Counted from the first letter of the stretch, positions 28,331-37,325 are shown. The stretch: 64,000 nt of DNA from Phenylobacterium sp. Root1290 (GCF_001425305.1 NZ_LMEE01000001.1:756646-820645), one strand, 5' to 3'. Numbers and translations: made by a program. Notes: generated by a model from the sequence alone, not told the origin.

Positions 28331-29911
28331 ATGCGGGTACGCAAGGGCATGCGGATCGCGGTCTTGACCATGATCTGCGCCGCCATCGCCGGAACGACGA
28401 ACGCTGCGCCACAGGCCCTGAGCCCGTGGGACGCGAAGCGCTATGCCGCCGCCTTCGACGCTGTCGACCGCGGGGATTTCATCGACGCTGAGATGCAGAC
28501 GTCGGAGATCAAGGATCGTTCCCTCGCCGGGCACCTCGCCTTCCGCCAATTGATGCATTCCGGCGGCCATGTGGCCTCGTACGACGACCTCGCCAAGTGG
28601 CTGGAGCAATACAGCGATCTGCCCGGCGCCGAGCGCATCTACACCCTGGCCGCCAAACGCAAGCCGGTCGTCGCGAGGCCGCTGAAGACTCCGTTGCTGG
28701 CCGGCGCCGACTGGCGGCGGGTCGAGGTGACGGCCCAGGGCATCTCCGGCAAGGCGCCGGCCGATCGGACGCGCAAGGCGCGCGAAGCCTTCTATTCGGG
28801 CGACATCCAGACCGCGATGGACCTGGCCCCGGCGGTCGGCGAACGGTGGATCGCGGGCCTGGCCGCCTATCGCCTCAAGAACTACGCCGTCGCCCACAGC
28901 TTCTTCAGCCAGGTCGCTCGCGACGAGGACGAAGATCCTTGGCTGCGCTCGGGCGGCGCCTACTGGGCCGCGCGCTCGCTGGAACAGACCGGCGACATCA
29001 CGCGCGCCCAGGGCTTCCTGAAGCTGGCGGCGCGCCATCCGACCACCTTCTACGGCATGATCGCCGAGCGCCGAGTCCGCCTCGAGGCGCTGGACCGCGT
29101 GTCGGAAGCGCCGGTGCGGGAAATCGTCCCGGCCACGTTCGCGTCGGCTCCCAGCGCCCACCTGACCCCGTTCATCCGCGAGGACACCCGCGCACATCGC
29201 GCGACCGCCCTGGCCCAGATCGGCATGCCGGTCGAGGCCGGCCTGGAGCTGCGCGCCGGCCTGGCGCTCGCCAAGACCGCCGCCGAGCGCTCGCAGTGGA
29301 TGTCGCTGGTGCTGGCGCTGAACGCGCCGTTGACCACGGACGCCGATGTGACCGCGGCCCTGCCCCGCGGCCGCTCGTTCATCGAGCCGGACTATCCCAC
29401 GCCGGTGCTGGAGCCGAAGTCGGGCTTCACCATCGACAAGGCGCTGGTCTACGCGATCGTTCGCCAGGAGAGCCGCTTCAACCCGATGGCGGTGTCGCCG
29501 GCCGGCGCCGTCGGCCTGATGCAGGTGATGCCCGAGGCCGCCGCCCGCGCCGCGGGCGACGACAAGCTGAAGGCCGACATGAGCCCCATGTTCGATCCGG
29601 CCTTCAACCTGCGGGTCGGGCAGGACTATGTGACCTGGCTGATGGAGCGTGGGGTCGGCTACGACATCCTGCGCACGGTCGCGGCCTATAACGGCGGGCC
29701 CGGCACGCTGCTCAAGACCGCGAAGATGGTGGGCGAGGACAGCGACAGCCTGATGCTGATCGAGTCGCTGCCGAGCCAGGAAACCCGCAACTACGTCGAG
29801 AAGGTCATGGCGGGCTACTGGACCTATCGCAAGAAGTTCGGCCTAGACACCAAGACCCTGGACGCCCTGGCCCAGGGCGCCGCCTCGATCGACGCCCGCC
29901 TCGACCGCTAG
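28331..29911 (+). CDS. periplasmic soluble lytic transglycosylase (Slt-type)
   Basis: A 526-residue exported muramidase that cleaves peptidoglycan with formation of 1,6-anhydro-MurNAc. A signal peptide (hydrophobic 9-24) is followed by a superhelical U-domain and the C-terminal SLT domain. The catalytic Glu is E380 in VRQESRFNP, followed by SPAGAVGLMQVMPEAA and AAYNGGPGTL. Start ATG 28331 has GAGG at 7 bases, and ATG 28349 is an alternative. Its stop overlaps the convergent glycosyltransferase stop by 3 bases. Confidence 0.93.
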   Translation: MRVRKGMRIAVLTMICAAIAGTTNAAPQALSPWDAKRYAAAFDAVDRGDFIDAEMQTSEIKDRSLAGHLAFRQLMHSGGHVASYDDLAKWLEQYSDLPGAERIYTLAAKRKPVVARPLKTPLLAGADWRRVEVTAQGISGKAPADRTRKAREAFYSGDIQTAMDLAPAVGERWIAGLAAYRLKNYAVAHSFFSQVARDEDEDPWLRSGGAYWAARSLEQTGDITRAQGFLKLAARHPTTFYGMIAERRVRLEALDRVSEAPVREIVPATFASAPSAHLTPFIREDTRAHRATALAQIGMPVEAGLELRAGLALAKTAAERSQWMSLVLALNAPLTTDADVTAALPRGRSFIEPDYPTPVLEPKSGFTIDKALVYAIVRQESRFNPMAVSPAGAVGLMQVMPEAAARAAGDDKLKADMSPMFDPAFNLRVGQDYVTWLMERGVGYDILRTVAAYNGGPGTLLKTAKMVGEDSDSLMLIESLPSQETRNYVEKVMAGYWTYRKKFGLDTKTLDALAQGAASIDARLDR

Positions 29912-30354
29912 CTGAGGACCGTGGCGCGGCCGACTCGGCGGCGCAGATCGGCGATGTCCCGCGCGCCTTCCGCCCGCTGGGCCGGCAGCAGCGCTCCAGC
30001 GACCTTCGGACCGGTGAGACGCTCGATCAGACCCGGCGGGCGCTCGACCAGCAGCGCCGGACCGCCGCCGGCTTCGAGATGACGGCGGACGCTCTCGTCC
30101 CAACCTGGCCGCAGACGCAGATCCACCGGCAGCGCCAGCAGATAGTCGCCCTTGGCCCGCCGCAGGGCGCCGGCCAAGTCGGCGGTGACGTCCGCCCCCG
30201 CGTCCTCGCAAACCGCCAAGGTGGCGTCCGTCGAGCCGCCGTCTACGACGATCACTTCACGCACCAATCCGTCGACGGCGGCTGAAACCAGCACGGTCAG
30301 CAGCGAGGCGAGCTCGCGCTCGGAGTTGGCGGTGGGAATGAGGACCGAGATCAT
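29908..30354 (-). CDS. small glycosyltransferase family 2-like protein
   Basis: A 148-residue protein with the N-terminal half of a GT-A fold: ISVLIPTANSERELASLL, REVIVVDGGSTDATL (nucleotide-binding DGGSTD) and AKGDYLLALPVDLRLRPGW. In standard GT2 enzymes DxD follows here. It is read as D-L-R, so metal/sugar-nucleotide binding may be impaired. The protein is shorter than usual GT2 enzymes (over 200 aa) and may be a truncated or non-catalytic member. ATG 30354 is preferred to TTG 30363. Confidence 0.7.
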   Translation of the reverse strand: MISVLIPTANSERELASLLTVLVSAAVDGLVREVIVVDGGSTDATLAVCEDAGADVTADLAGALRRAKGDYLLALPVDLRLRPGWDESVRRHLEAGGGPALLVERPPGLIERLTGPKVAGALLPAQRAEGARDIADLRRRVGRATVLS

Positions 30355-30431
30355 GGTCACCAAAGGTGGCGCTTTGTCGCCCGCGTCAACATTGTTCTTG
30401 TTTTGTTCGCGTCGGGATCTATGCTCGGAAT

Positions 30432-31517
30432 GTGAGCACCTTCACCCAGCAGATCACGGTCCGGGGCCGCGGCGCGCGGTCGAACGCCAGCGGGCGTTTC
30501 GAGTCGCAGGCGCGTGAGGCGTTCGATGACGGCTGGACAGTCGAGGACTCCGAGCCCGTCCAACTGAAGACCACGCTGAGCCCTGAGAAGGCGCAGAAGA
30601 TCATCAGCAAGAACGACAGCCCGGACGTCGGCTTTTCGCGCTCGATCAATCCCTATCGCGGTTGCGAGCATGGCTGCATCTACTGCTACGCGCGGCCCGC
30701 CCACGCCTATATGGGCCTCTCGCCTGGGCTCGATTTCGAGAGCCAGCTGTTCTTCAAGCCGGACGCGGCGCTGCTGCTGGAGAAGGAGCTGTCGTCGCCG
30801 CGCTACAGGCCCGAGTTCATCCACATCGGCGGCAACACCGATCCCTACCAGCCGGTCGAGCGGACCGCGCACGTGACCCGCGGGGTGCTGGAGGTGATGG
30901 AGCGGTTCGGGCACCCCTGCTCGATCATCACCAAGTCGGCGCTGATCCTGCGCGACATGGACATCCTGGCCGCCATGGGCCGGCGCAACCTGTGCCGCGT
31001 GGCGATCTCGGTGACGACGCTGGACCGCAAGCTGGCCCGCAGCATGGAGCCGCGAGCGGCTACGCCCGAGCGGCGGATCGGCGCGATCAAGGCCCTGTCC
31101 GACGCCGGCGTGCCGGTGGTGGTGATGTTCGCACCAGCCATCCCGAGCCTCAACGACCACGAGATGGAAGCGGTGCTGGAACGCGCGGCGGAGGCCGGCG
31201 CCAAGGGGGCCGGATATGTCGCTCTACGGCTGCCGCGGGGAATCAAGGACCTGTTCCGCGAATGGCTGGAGACCGACCATCCCGACCGCGCCCGCCGGGT
31301 GATGTCGCTGGTCCGGCAGATGCGCGGCGGCCAGGACTACGACGCCGAATGGGGCAAACGGATGCGGGGCGAAGGTCCGATCGCCGAGCTGCTCTCGCAG
31401 CGCTTCAGAGCGGCCAAGAAACGGTTCGGGTTGGATGCGAAGCTGCCGGCCCTCGACCTGTCGCAGTTCAGGGTTCCAGCCAAGGCCGGCGACCAGGGCG
31501 ACCTTTTTGGGGACTGA
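30432..31517 (+). CDS. PA0069 family radical SAM protein
   Basis: A 361-residue radical SAM protein of the PA0069/SplB-related group with unknown substrate. The [4Fe-4S] motif is CEHGCIYC in NPYRGCEHGCIYCYARP. Following blocks HIGGNTDPYQPVE, ITKSALILRD and VAISVTTLD are characteristic. The GTG at 30432 starts the conserved VSTFTQQ region. The frame is open upstream to 30366, but that extension is Cys-rich and not family-like. It is divergent from the GT2-like gene. Confidence 0.88.
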   Translation: MSTFTQQITVRGRGARSNASGRFESQAREAFDDGWTVEDSEPVQLKTTLSPEKAQKIISKNDSPDVGFSRSINPYRGCEHGCIYCYARPAHAYMGLSPGLDFESQLFFKPDAALLLEKELSSPRYRPEFIHIGGNTDPYQPVERTAHVTRGVLEVMERFGHPCSIITKSALILRDMDILAAMGRRNLCRVAISVTTLDRKLARSMEPRAATPERRIGAIKALSDAGVPVVVMFAPAIPSLNDHEMEAVLERAAEAGAKGAGYVALRLPRGIKDLFREWLETDHPDRARRVMSLVRQMRGGQDYDAEWGKRMRGEGPIAELLSQRFRAAKKRFGLDAKLPALDLSQFRVPAKAGDQGDLFGD

Positions 31518-31615
31518 TCCGCCCCAGCCGCATGCCCGCCGCCTGACCGAGGCCCAGAGTCGAGCCCTGAGCATCGCCGTGTTTACAGAGCGCCAGACGG
31601 GCGCCCCCGTCCCGG

Positions 31616-32902
31616 TCAGCGGCTGAACACGCCGACCAGCTCGACGTGCGGCGACCACAGGAACTGATCGACCGGCAGCACCCGATCGAGGGTGAAACCC
31701 GCGTCGATGAGGGTTCGGGCGTCGCGGACGAAGGTCGCCGGATTGCAGGAGACGCCGATGGCGCGGGCCACGCCCGAGCGGGCGATCTCGGCCGACTGCT
31801 CGGCCGCTCCGGCCCGCGGCGGGTCGAAGACGACAGTGTCGATGCGCTTCATCTCTTCGGCCAACAGCGGGCGACGGGTCAGATCGCGGGCCTCGGCGGT
31901 GATCCCGTGCAGGCCCGGCGCCGTGGAGACCGCCCCGCTCAGCGCGCGGATGGCCGGGGCCGCGCCGTCGGCGGCCAGGACCGGCGCAATCGCCGCGAGA
32001 CGGAAAGTGAAGGTCCCGACGCCACAGAAGAGATCGGCGATCCGCTCGGCGCCCACAGCGGAGTCCGCGACCATGGCGGCCATCGCTGCCTCGGCCTCCG
32101 GGACCGCCTGCAGGAAGGCGCCGGCCGGCAGGGCGACGGTCGCCGCCCCGATGCGGACGGTGGGTTGGCGGGCCATGTAGGCGACCTCGCCGTCCATGGT
32201 GACGCGGGCGAAGTCGGCCTCCGCCGCGATTTCGGCCATGCGCATGCGCGCGTCGGCCGAGAGCCCGCCGCTTTTGCGCTCGACGCCGCTGATGTCGATG
32301 TCCAGGCCCGTTGAGGTGAGCGTCACGTGCAGGGTCGGCGCGGACTTCGGATGCTCGAACAGCGGCGCGGCCAAGCGCCGCAACGCCGGGAGCGCGGCCT
32401 CAAGCGCCGGATCGGCGATCGGACAGGCGCTGATGTCGACCACGTCCCAAGACTTGCGGGTCTTGAAGCCGAGCCGTGCGGCGTCCTTCTTGCCCTGGCG
32501 CGCATGGAGCGCCAGGCGTCGGCGGGTGTGCGGCTTGGCGGCGAAAGGCGCCAAGACCTCGGTCTCGATGCGCTCTCGCGCCAGGGTGCCGATCAGCCGC
32601 TCGACCTTCCAGGCCAGATAGGCCTCGTGCTCCCAGTGCTGCAGCGCGCAGCCGCCGCAGACGCCGAAGTGGGGGCACGGCGGGTCGACCCGCTGCAGGC
32701 TGGCCTCCAGCACCGCTTCGAGCTCGCGCCGCTGGGGCCCCGCGGCGAGACGAACGCGCTCGCCCGGAAGCGTGAAAGGCGCATAGAGCGGCCCTGCCGC
32801 AATGCCGTCGCCTTCGCCGCCTACAGCCTCGATCAGAACCTCTACCGGCGGGCCGGACGGGGCTTCGTTGGGTCGGGCCCTGTGAGGCCGGGGACGTCGC
32901 AT
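31616..32902 (-). CDS. rlmD: 23S rRNA (uracil-5-)-methyltransferase, RlmD/RumA type
   Basis: A 428-residue SAM-dependent methyltransferase that makes m5U in 23S rRNA, or possibly in tRNA. The TRAM-like N-terminal domain is followed by an Fe-S cysteine cluster (CPHFGVCGGCALQHW plus a later Cys in SACPIAD), then the SAM fold with DLFCGVGTFTF, FDPPRAGA and the catalytic SCNPATF. ATG 32902 starts a basic N-terminal stretch. RlmD, RlmC and TrmA types share this layout, so the exact target is not proven. Confidence 0.9.
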   Translation of the reverse strand: MRRPRPHRARPNEAPSGPPVEVLIEAVGGEGDGIAAGPLYAPFTLPGERVRLAAGPQRRELEAVLEASLQRVDPPCPHFGVCGGCALQHWEHEAYLAWKVERLIGTLARERIETEVLAPFAAKPHTRRRLALHARQGKKDAARLGFKTRKSWDVVDISACPIADPALEAALPALRRLAAPLFEHPKSAPTLHVTLTSTGLDIDISGVERKSGGLSADARMRMAEIAAEADFARVTMDGEVAYMARQPTVRIGAATVALPAGAFLQAVPEAEAAMAAMVADSAVGAERIADLFCGVGTFTFRLAAIAPVLAADGAAPAIRALSGAVSTAPGLHGITAEARDLTRRPLLAEEMKRIDTVVFDPPRAGAAEQSAEIARSGVARAIGVSCNPATFVRDARTLIDAGFTLDRVLPVDQFLWSPHVELVGVFSR

Positions 32903-32965
32903 GATCAAAACTCGCCTTGTGGCGCCGACCCCGCAATCCCAGGCGGGATAAGGCGTCAACGAAGA

Positions 32966-33011
32966 TGAACGTACATGAACAGGCCGCTCAAGGGCCGTTC
33001 AGACTCGTTCA
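32966..33011. promoter_or_regulatory. symmetrical TGAAC/GTTCA element upstream of the glycine-zipper genes
   Basis: Two direct TGAAC copies (32966, 32976) spaced exactly 10 bp are mirrored by two GTTCA copies (32997, 33007), also 10 bp apart, with AGGCC/GGGCC in the middle. The arrangement is TGAAC-N5-TGAAC-N16-GTTCA-N5-GTTCA. One-turn direct repeats are typical of OmpR/PhoB-type regulators. The element ends 65 bp before ATG 33077. Confidence 0.5.
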
Positions 33012-33076
33012 GCCAAGTTCCATAGCGCAGGCGGGGCTTCGGCGCCGCCTCCGAGTTCGAATGATGGAGAAAGCCG

Positions 33077-33529
33077 ATGAAACGCGCTCTTGCTCTCGCC
33101 GCCGCCGGGATGATGGCCGTGACCCTGCCCGCCGTGACGTTCCCGAGCATCGCGTCGGCCCAGTCCTATGACCCCTGCCGCGACCAGCAGCGCCAGAGCG
33201 CCAACAAGGGCACCATCGTCGGCGGCCTGGTCGGCGCGCTGGCCGGCGGCGGAGTCGCGGCCAAGGGCGCCAAGACCGAAGGCGCGCTGCTGGGCGGCGC
33301 CGTGGGCGCCGTGGCCGGCCACGAGATCGGCAAGCGCAACAGCAAGTGCAGCAGCTATCGCCCTGCCCCGCGCCCGACCGCCTACCGGTCCAGCAACAAC
33401 TATCAGCGCAGCAGCAACGCCCAACCCAGCAACTGCCGCTGGGTCCAGGACAACTACGGCGGCCGCAACCACAGCTACGAAGTCTGCCGCGGGCGTGACG
33501 GCGTCTGGCGTCCGAGCGGCCGCAGCTAA
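33077..33529 (+). CDS. secreted glycine-zipper protein
   Basis: A 150-residue exported protein. Signal peptide (1-28, cleaved ASA-Q), then YDPCRDQQ, then a glycine-zipper segment (GTIVGGLVGALAGGGVAAKG ... GALLGGAVGAVAG) of the 17-kDa/Rickettsia surface-antigen type, which may insert into or line the outer membrane. The C-terminal part is Ser/Asn/Tyr-rich with two Cys residues and WVQDNYGG. It is the first of two tandem paralogues. Function is unknown, with envelope integrity the usual suggestion. Confidence 0.8.
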   Translation: MKRALALAAAGMMAVTLPAVTFPSIASAQSYDPCRDQQRQSANKGTIVGGLVGALAGGGVAAKGAKTEGALLGGAVGAVAGHEIGKRNSKCSSYRPAPRPTAYRSSNNYQRSSNAQPSNCRWVQDNYGGRNHSYEVCRGRDGVWRPSGRS

Positions 33530-33573
33530 ACCCACAACAAGCCTATCGCATCAGTCCTCAGGGGTAATTCGCA

Positions 33574-34149
33574 ATGAACTTCCGTTCGACCTTCGCCAAG
33601 AGCGCACTCGCGGGCGTGGCCGGCGTCATGGCGCTCGGCTCGGCCGCCGCCATTCCCACCTTCGCGGCCGCCCAGTCGGCCCCCTATTACGGCGGTAGCA
33701 GCTACTACGACCCCTGCCGTCGCGACTCGACCAACCGCGGTACGGTCGGCGCCCTGGTCGGCGGCGCGCTAGGCGCGGCGATCGGCTCGAATGCGGCGGC
33801 CCGCAACGCCCGCACCGAAGGCGCGCTGCTCGGCGGCGCGCTCGGCGCCCTCGGCGGCGCGGCGGTGGGCAAGAACTCGGCGGCCTGCGGCGGCACGGCC
33901 TATCGCGCGCCGCAGACTACCTACAACGGCTATTACGGCGAGCGTCAGGACAACGGCTACTACGCCCGCTCCTACGACGACCGGCGCTACTACGACCGCG
34001 CAGAGCCCTATCGGGTGGTCGAGCGCCCGGCCGCCACCGACGGCTGCACCCTGGCCGAGAGCCCGATCTATCTACCCGACGGCCGCACCCAGAAGCGCTT
34101 CGTCCGCGTCTGCCCCGACGCGAACGGCAACTTCCAGGTCGTCGACTAA
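33574..34149 (+). CDS. secreted glycine-zipper protein, tandem paralogue
   Basis: A 191-residue paralogue of the preceding gene, 44 bp downstream. Shared features are a signal peptide (cleaved AAA-Q, near residue 34), YYDPCRRDSTNRG, and the double glycine-zipper GTVGALVGGALGAAIG / GALLGGALGALGGAAVG. The tail differs: it is Tyr/Arg-rich and ends with a folded-looking segment (CTLAESPIYLPDGRTQKRFV RVCPD) containing two Cys residues. A strong terminator follows at 34190, so the two genes form one unit. Confidence 0.8.
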   Translation: MNFRSTFAKSALAGVAGVMALGSAAAIPTFAAAQSAPYYGGSSYYDPCRRDSTNRGTVGALVGGALGAAIGSNAAARNARTEGALLGGALGALGGAAVGKNSAACGGTAYRAPQTTYNGYYGERQDNGYYARSYDDRRYYDRAEPYRVVERPAATDGCTLAESPIYLPDGRTQKRFVRVCPDANGNFQVVD

Positions 34150-34516
34150 ACCCTCCCAAGGGGGAGTCCGTCTGCGTATCTGACGGACTGAAGCCGCCCG
34201 CGTTCCGCGCGGGCGGCTTCTTTTATTCCTGCGATCTGAAATCAGCGAAACTATCGGATCAATAGCAGCGTACGACCGAAAGTCTGCACGCCGCGCCCGC
34301 AGGTAAGCAGTCCAGTAACCGACAGCACCGGGCGCGCCGATCTCTGCGCCGTCATCTTCTTGCATCATCGGTTCGTTAGGCGCATCGATTGCGGCCAGTT
34401 GCGGACGTGTTCGATGTCCGGCTTCGCATCCAGTTCATCTTGAAACCTATTGAAACGCCGCCCCTGGCCGAGCGTCGCCCGGTCTATTGCGGCGGCGTCG
34501 TGAAATGGAGGAACCG
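34150..34516. other. 367-bp gap with terminator and otherwise no clear feature
   Basis: After the terminator at 34190-34227 the rest of this gap has lower GC than its neighbours, no convincing ORF on either strand, and no strong hairpin. The promoter of the 99-aa gene at 34517 should lie in the last 100 bases. Confidence 0.4.
34190..34227 (+). terminator. strong rho-independent terminator
   Basis: A perfect 13-bp stem GAAGCCGCCCGCG with loop TTCCG is followed by TTTTATT. It ends the glycine-zipper transcription unit. Confidence 0.92.
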
Positions 34517-34816
34517 ATGATCATCTTTTCCACCCGCGCGCGGGTTGCGGGAACACTCCCCGATGCGGTGGCCTGGGCCGCAGAGGTCGCCCAGATCGTC
34601 ACGAAGACGACCGGCGTCACTATCGAGGTCGCCGTCCGGGTGGGCGGCCACAACGACATCATCTGGGTTTCCCGGCTCGACGACATGGCGGCCGTCGAAA
34701 AGATGATGGGGCAGGTGCAGGGCGACGCGAACTACCATGCCGCGCTCCGCTCGGCGCAGGAGAAGCATCTGTTCGACAGCGTCAGCGTGGAACAGGCGTT
34801 CTGGCGAACGCTCTGA
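34517..34816 (+). CDS. hypothetical protein, possible ferredoxin-like alpha/beta barrel
   Basis: A 99-residue soluble protein I do not recognise. Predicted alternation of strands and helices (IIFSTRARVAG, a helix with AVAWAAEVAQIV, strand TIEVAVRVG, NDIIWVSRL, then a helix with MAAVEKMMGQ) suggests a dimeric alpha+beta barrel as in NIPSNAP/ABM-type proteins. ATG 34517 is preceded by GGAGGAA at 4-5 bases, which fixes the start. The stop lies 6 bases from the convergent tlyA stop. Confidence 0.6.
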   Translation: MIIFSTRARVAGTLPDAVAWAAEVAQIVTKTTGVTIEVAVRVGGHNDIIWVSRLDDMAAVEKMMGQVQGDANYHAALRSAQEKHLFDSVSVEQAFWRTL

Positions 34817-34822
34817 CGCGGT

Positions 34823-35554
34823 CTATGGGCGGCGCGCCCACAGCAGGTACTCGTGATTGCCGTCGCCGCCAGCGATCGGACTGTCGGCGACCTGGAGCAC
34901 CGCCCAACCCGTCCCGGTCAAGAACGCCGAGACGTCGTCCAGCGCCCGGCGGCGTGCACCGTCATCCTTGACCAGACCGCCCTTGCCGACGTGGCCGGGG
35001 CCGACTTCGAACTGCGGCTTCACCAGAGCTACGAGATCCGCTCCGCCCGCGGCGAGCGCTAGGGCCGCAGGCAGCGCCTTGGCCAGGCCGATGAAGCTGA
35101 CATCGGTGACGATGAGGTCGGGCGCGACCGGGATCAGGTGCGGCGTCAGCGTACGGGCGTCGACGCCCTCCAGGCCCACCACGCGTGAATCGCCGGCCAG
35201 CTTGGGATGCAGTTGTCCTCGGCCGACGTCCACGGCGTAGACCCGCGCCGCGCCGTGCTGAAGGCAGACCTCGGTGAAACCACCCGTCGAGGCGCCCACG
35301 TCAAGCACGGTGCGGCCCTCCACCAGGATGGGCCAAAGCTCCAGGGCATGAACCAGCTTCAGGGCGCCGCGCCCGACATAGGGATGGGCGGCGGCGGCCT
35401 GGATCGGCGCATCCTCGTCGATCAGGTCCGAGGGCTTGGAGACCGCACAGCCGGCGACGCTGACGCCGCCGGCTTCGATGGCGGCCCGGGCCTTGGCGCG
35501 GCTGTCGAACAGGCCTCGTTCGACCAGGACGACATCCGCACGCTTCTTGCCCAA
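34823..35554 (-). CDS. tlyA: TlyA family rRNA methyltransferase / putative hemolysin
   Basis: A 243-residue protein with an N-terminal S4 RNA-binding domain (RADVVLVERGLFDSRAKARA) and an FtsJ-like SAM methyltransferase domain (VLDVGASTGGFTEVCLQ, IVTDVSFIGL, LVKPQFEVG). TlyA proteins 2'-O-methylate cytidines in rRNA, and the hemolysin name is historical. The start is TTG at 35554 with only a weak Shine-Dalgarno. No ATG is available upstream in frame before the acyl-CoA synthetase stop 16 bp away. Probable second gene of that unit. Confidence 0.9.
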   Translation of the reverse strand: MGKKRADVVLVERGLFDSRAKARAAIEAGGVSVAGCAVSKPSDLIDEDAPIQAAAAHPYVGRGALKLVHALELWPILVEGRTVLDVGASTGGFTEVCLQHGAARVYAVDVGRGQLHPKLAGDSRVVGLEGVDARTLTPHLIPVAPDLIVTDVSFIGLAKALPAALALAAGGADLVALVKPQFEVGPGHVGKGGLVKDDGARRRALDDVSAFLTGTGWAVLQVADSPIAGGDGNHEYLLWARRP

Positions 35555-35570
35555 GCCTGATCCAGGCGGG

Positions 35571-37325
35571 TTAGGCCTGCTCCTCGACGAACAGCTTCTT
35601 CAGCTCGTTCTTGAGAATCTTGCCGTTCGGGTTGCGAGGCAAGGTCTCGTGCCAGAAGCGGACCTTCACCGGCACCTTGAAGGCGGCCAGGTGTTCGGCG
35701 ACGTGAGCGCGGAGCTCCTCTTCCGTGGCCGAAGCGCCCGGCTTGAGGGTGACGACGGCGGCCGGCTCTTCGCCCAGGGTCCGGTGCGGAATGCCGACAA
35801 TGGCCGCGTCCATCACCGCCGGATGGTCGTAGAGAACGTTCTCGACCTCGATGCAGTAGATGTTCTCGCCGCCGCGGATCAGCATGTCCTTGGCGCGGTC
35901 GATGATGAAGCAGAAGCCCTCTTCATCCACGCGGGCCAGGTCGCCCGTGCGCACCCAGCCGTCGACGAAGGTCTGGGCCGTCGCCTCGGGCTTGTTCCAG
36001 TAGTTCTTCACGACCTGGGGACCGCGGGCCCAGAGCTCGCCCACCACGTTGGGGCCAAGCACCGTGACGCCGTCGGCCGGATCGCGGATCTCCAGATCGC
36101 TGACCGGAACCGCCGGGCCGCAGCTGTCGGGCCGGTTGGCGTAGTCCTCGGCGCCGTGGGTGGTGACGGTCGCGCAGGTCTCGGTCATGCCCCAGCCGTT
36201 GCCGGGCGCCGACTTCGGGAAGGTTTCCTTGATCTTGCGGACCAGTTCAGGCGCCGAGGGTGCGCCGCCGTACGACACCGACTCCAGCGAGGACAGATCG
36301 TAGTTGGCGCGAGCCGGATGCTCGATCAGTTGCCAGGCGATGGTCGGCACGCCGCCGGCGGACTGGATCTTCTCGCGCTGGATCAGCTCGAAGGCGCGGA
36401 TCACATCCCACTTGTGCATCATCACCAGCTTGGCGCCGCCGGCCAGCGACGGGTTCAGCACGGCCATGCAGCCGGTGACGTGGAAGAACGGGATCGAAAT
36501 CAGCGAGGAGCGCTGCGGCGCGTTGGGATCGGCCTCGGGCGGCGCCTCGCCGCGGCGCAGGAAGGCGCGTGCGCCGGCGACCGCGCCGGCCATGATGTTG
36601 GAGTTCACGCCGCGCTGGGTGGCCAGGGCGCCCTTCGGCTTACCGGTCGTCCCCGAGGTGTAGAAGATGGTGGCGTCGTCGTCAGGATGGATATCGACCG
36701 GCGGCAGCGGCTGGTCGGGCAGGTTGGCCCATTCGTTGGCGCCGCCCAGCACGCTTTCCAGCGTCGTCACCTGCGGGTGAGCGATCTCTTCGCGCGAGCG
36801 GCTGACATAGACGCGGACCAGGTCGGGGCAGTTGGGCAGGTGCTCGGTCAGGCGCTCATAGCGCTCGGCGTCCATCAGCACGACCTTGCTGCCGGAATCG
36901 GTCAGGCCGTACTCCAGCTCCGGTCCGGTCCACCAGGCGTTCAGCGGCGTGACGATCGCGCCCAGCGAGGCGCCGGCATAGAACGCCACGACCCATTCGG
37001 GCAGGTTGCGCATGATGACGGCTACGCGGTCGCCCTTCTGCACGCCATCGGCCTGCAGCTGGCGGGCCAGCGCCGAAACGGCGCGGTAGAAGGCCTCGTA
37101 GGTGACGCGCTCGTCCTCATAGACGAGGAACACCTTCTCGCCGTGGGTCCGGCCCAGTTCGACGATCGAGCGCAGCGAAGGCGGCAGGTTCTTCCAGGTC
37201 CGGGTGGGAATGCCGCGGATATCCACCGTCTCCATTTCGGCCGGAGAGCCTGGCGCTGTGATCAGCGCATGGGCTTGGGCGATGGACATGGCGGGCCAAC
37301 CAGCGGGCAACGCAGCCTCGGACAT
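35571..37325 (-). CDS. AMP-binding acyl-CoA synthetase
   Basis: A 584-residue member of the acyl/aryl-CoA ligase superfamily that adenylates a carboxylate with ATP and transfers it to CoA. The P-loop is IFYTSGTTGKPKGA, then GWGMTETCA, the hinge region YWNKPEATAQTFVDGWVRTGD and C-terminal NPNGKILKNELK, whose Lys is catalytic. Fatty acid or branched/aromatic acid substrates are all possible. ATG 37325 follows AGGAGAA. tlyA lies 16 bp downstream. Confidence 0.92.
   Translation of the reverse strand: MSEAALPAGWPAMSIAQAHALITAPGSPAEMETVDIRGIPTRTWKNLPPSLRSIVELGRTHGEKVFLVYEDERVTYEAFYRAVSALARQLQADGVQKGDRVAVIMRNLPEWVVAFYAGASLGAIVTPLNAWWTGPELEYGLTDSGSKVVLMDAERYERLTEHLPNCPDLVRVYVSRSREEIAHPQVTTLESVLGGANEWANLPDQPLPPVDIHPDDDATIFYTSGTTGKPKGALATQRGVNSNIMAGAVAGARAFLRRGEAPPEADPNAPQRSSLISIPFFHVTGCMAVLNPSLAGGAKLVMMHKWDVIRAFELIQREKIQSAGGVPTIAWQLIEHPARANYDLSSLESVSYGGAPSAPELVRKIKETFPKSAPGNGWGMTETCATVTTHGAEDYANRPDSCGPAVPVSDLEIRDPADGVTVLGPNVVGELWARGPQVVKNYWNKPEATAQTFVDGWVRTGDLARVDEEGFCFIIDRAKDMLIRGGENIYCIEVENVLYDHPAVMDAAIVGIPHRTLGEEPAAVVTLKPGASATEEELRAHVAEHLAAFKVPVKVRFWHETLPRNPNGKILKNELKKLFVEEQA

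Noticed and set aside
34072..34368. 98-codon minus-strand frame overlapping the second glycine-zipper gene and its terminator
   Set aside because: It runs through a strong terminator hairpin on the other strand, has no Shine-Dalgarno and no recognisable features.
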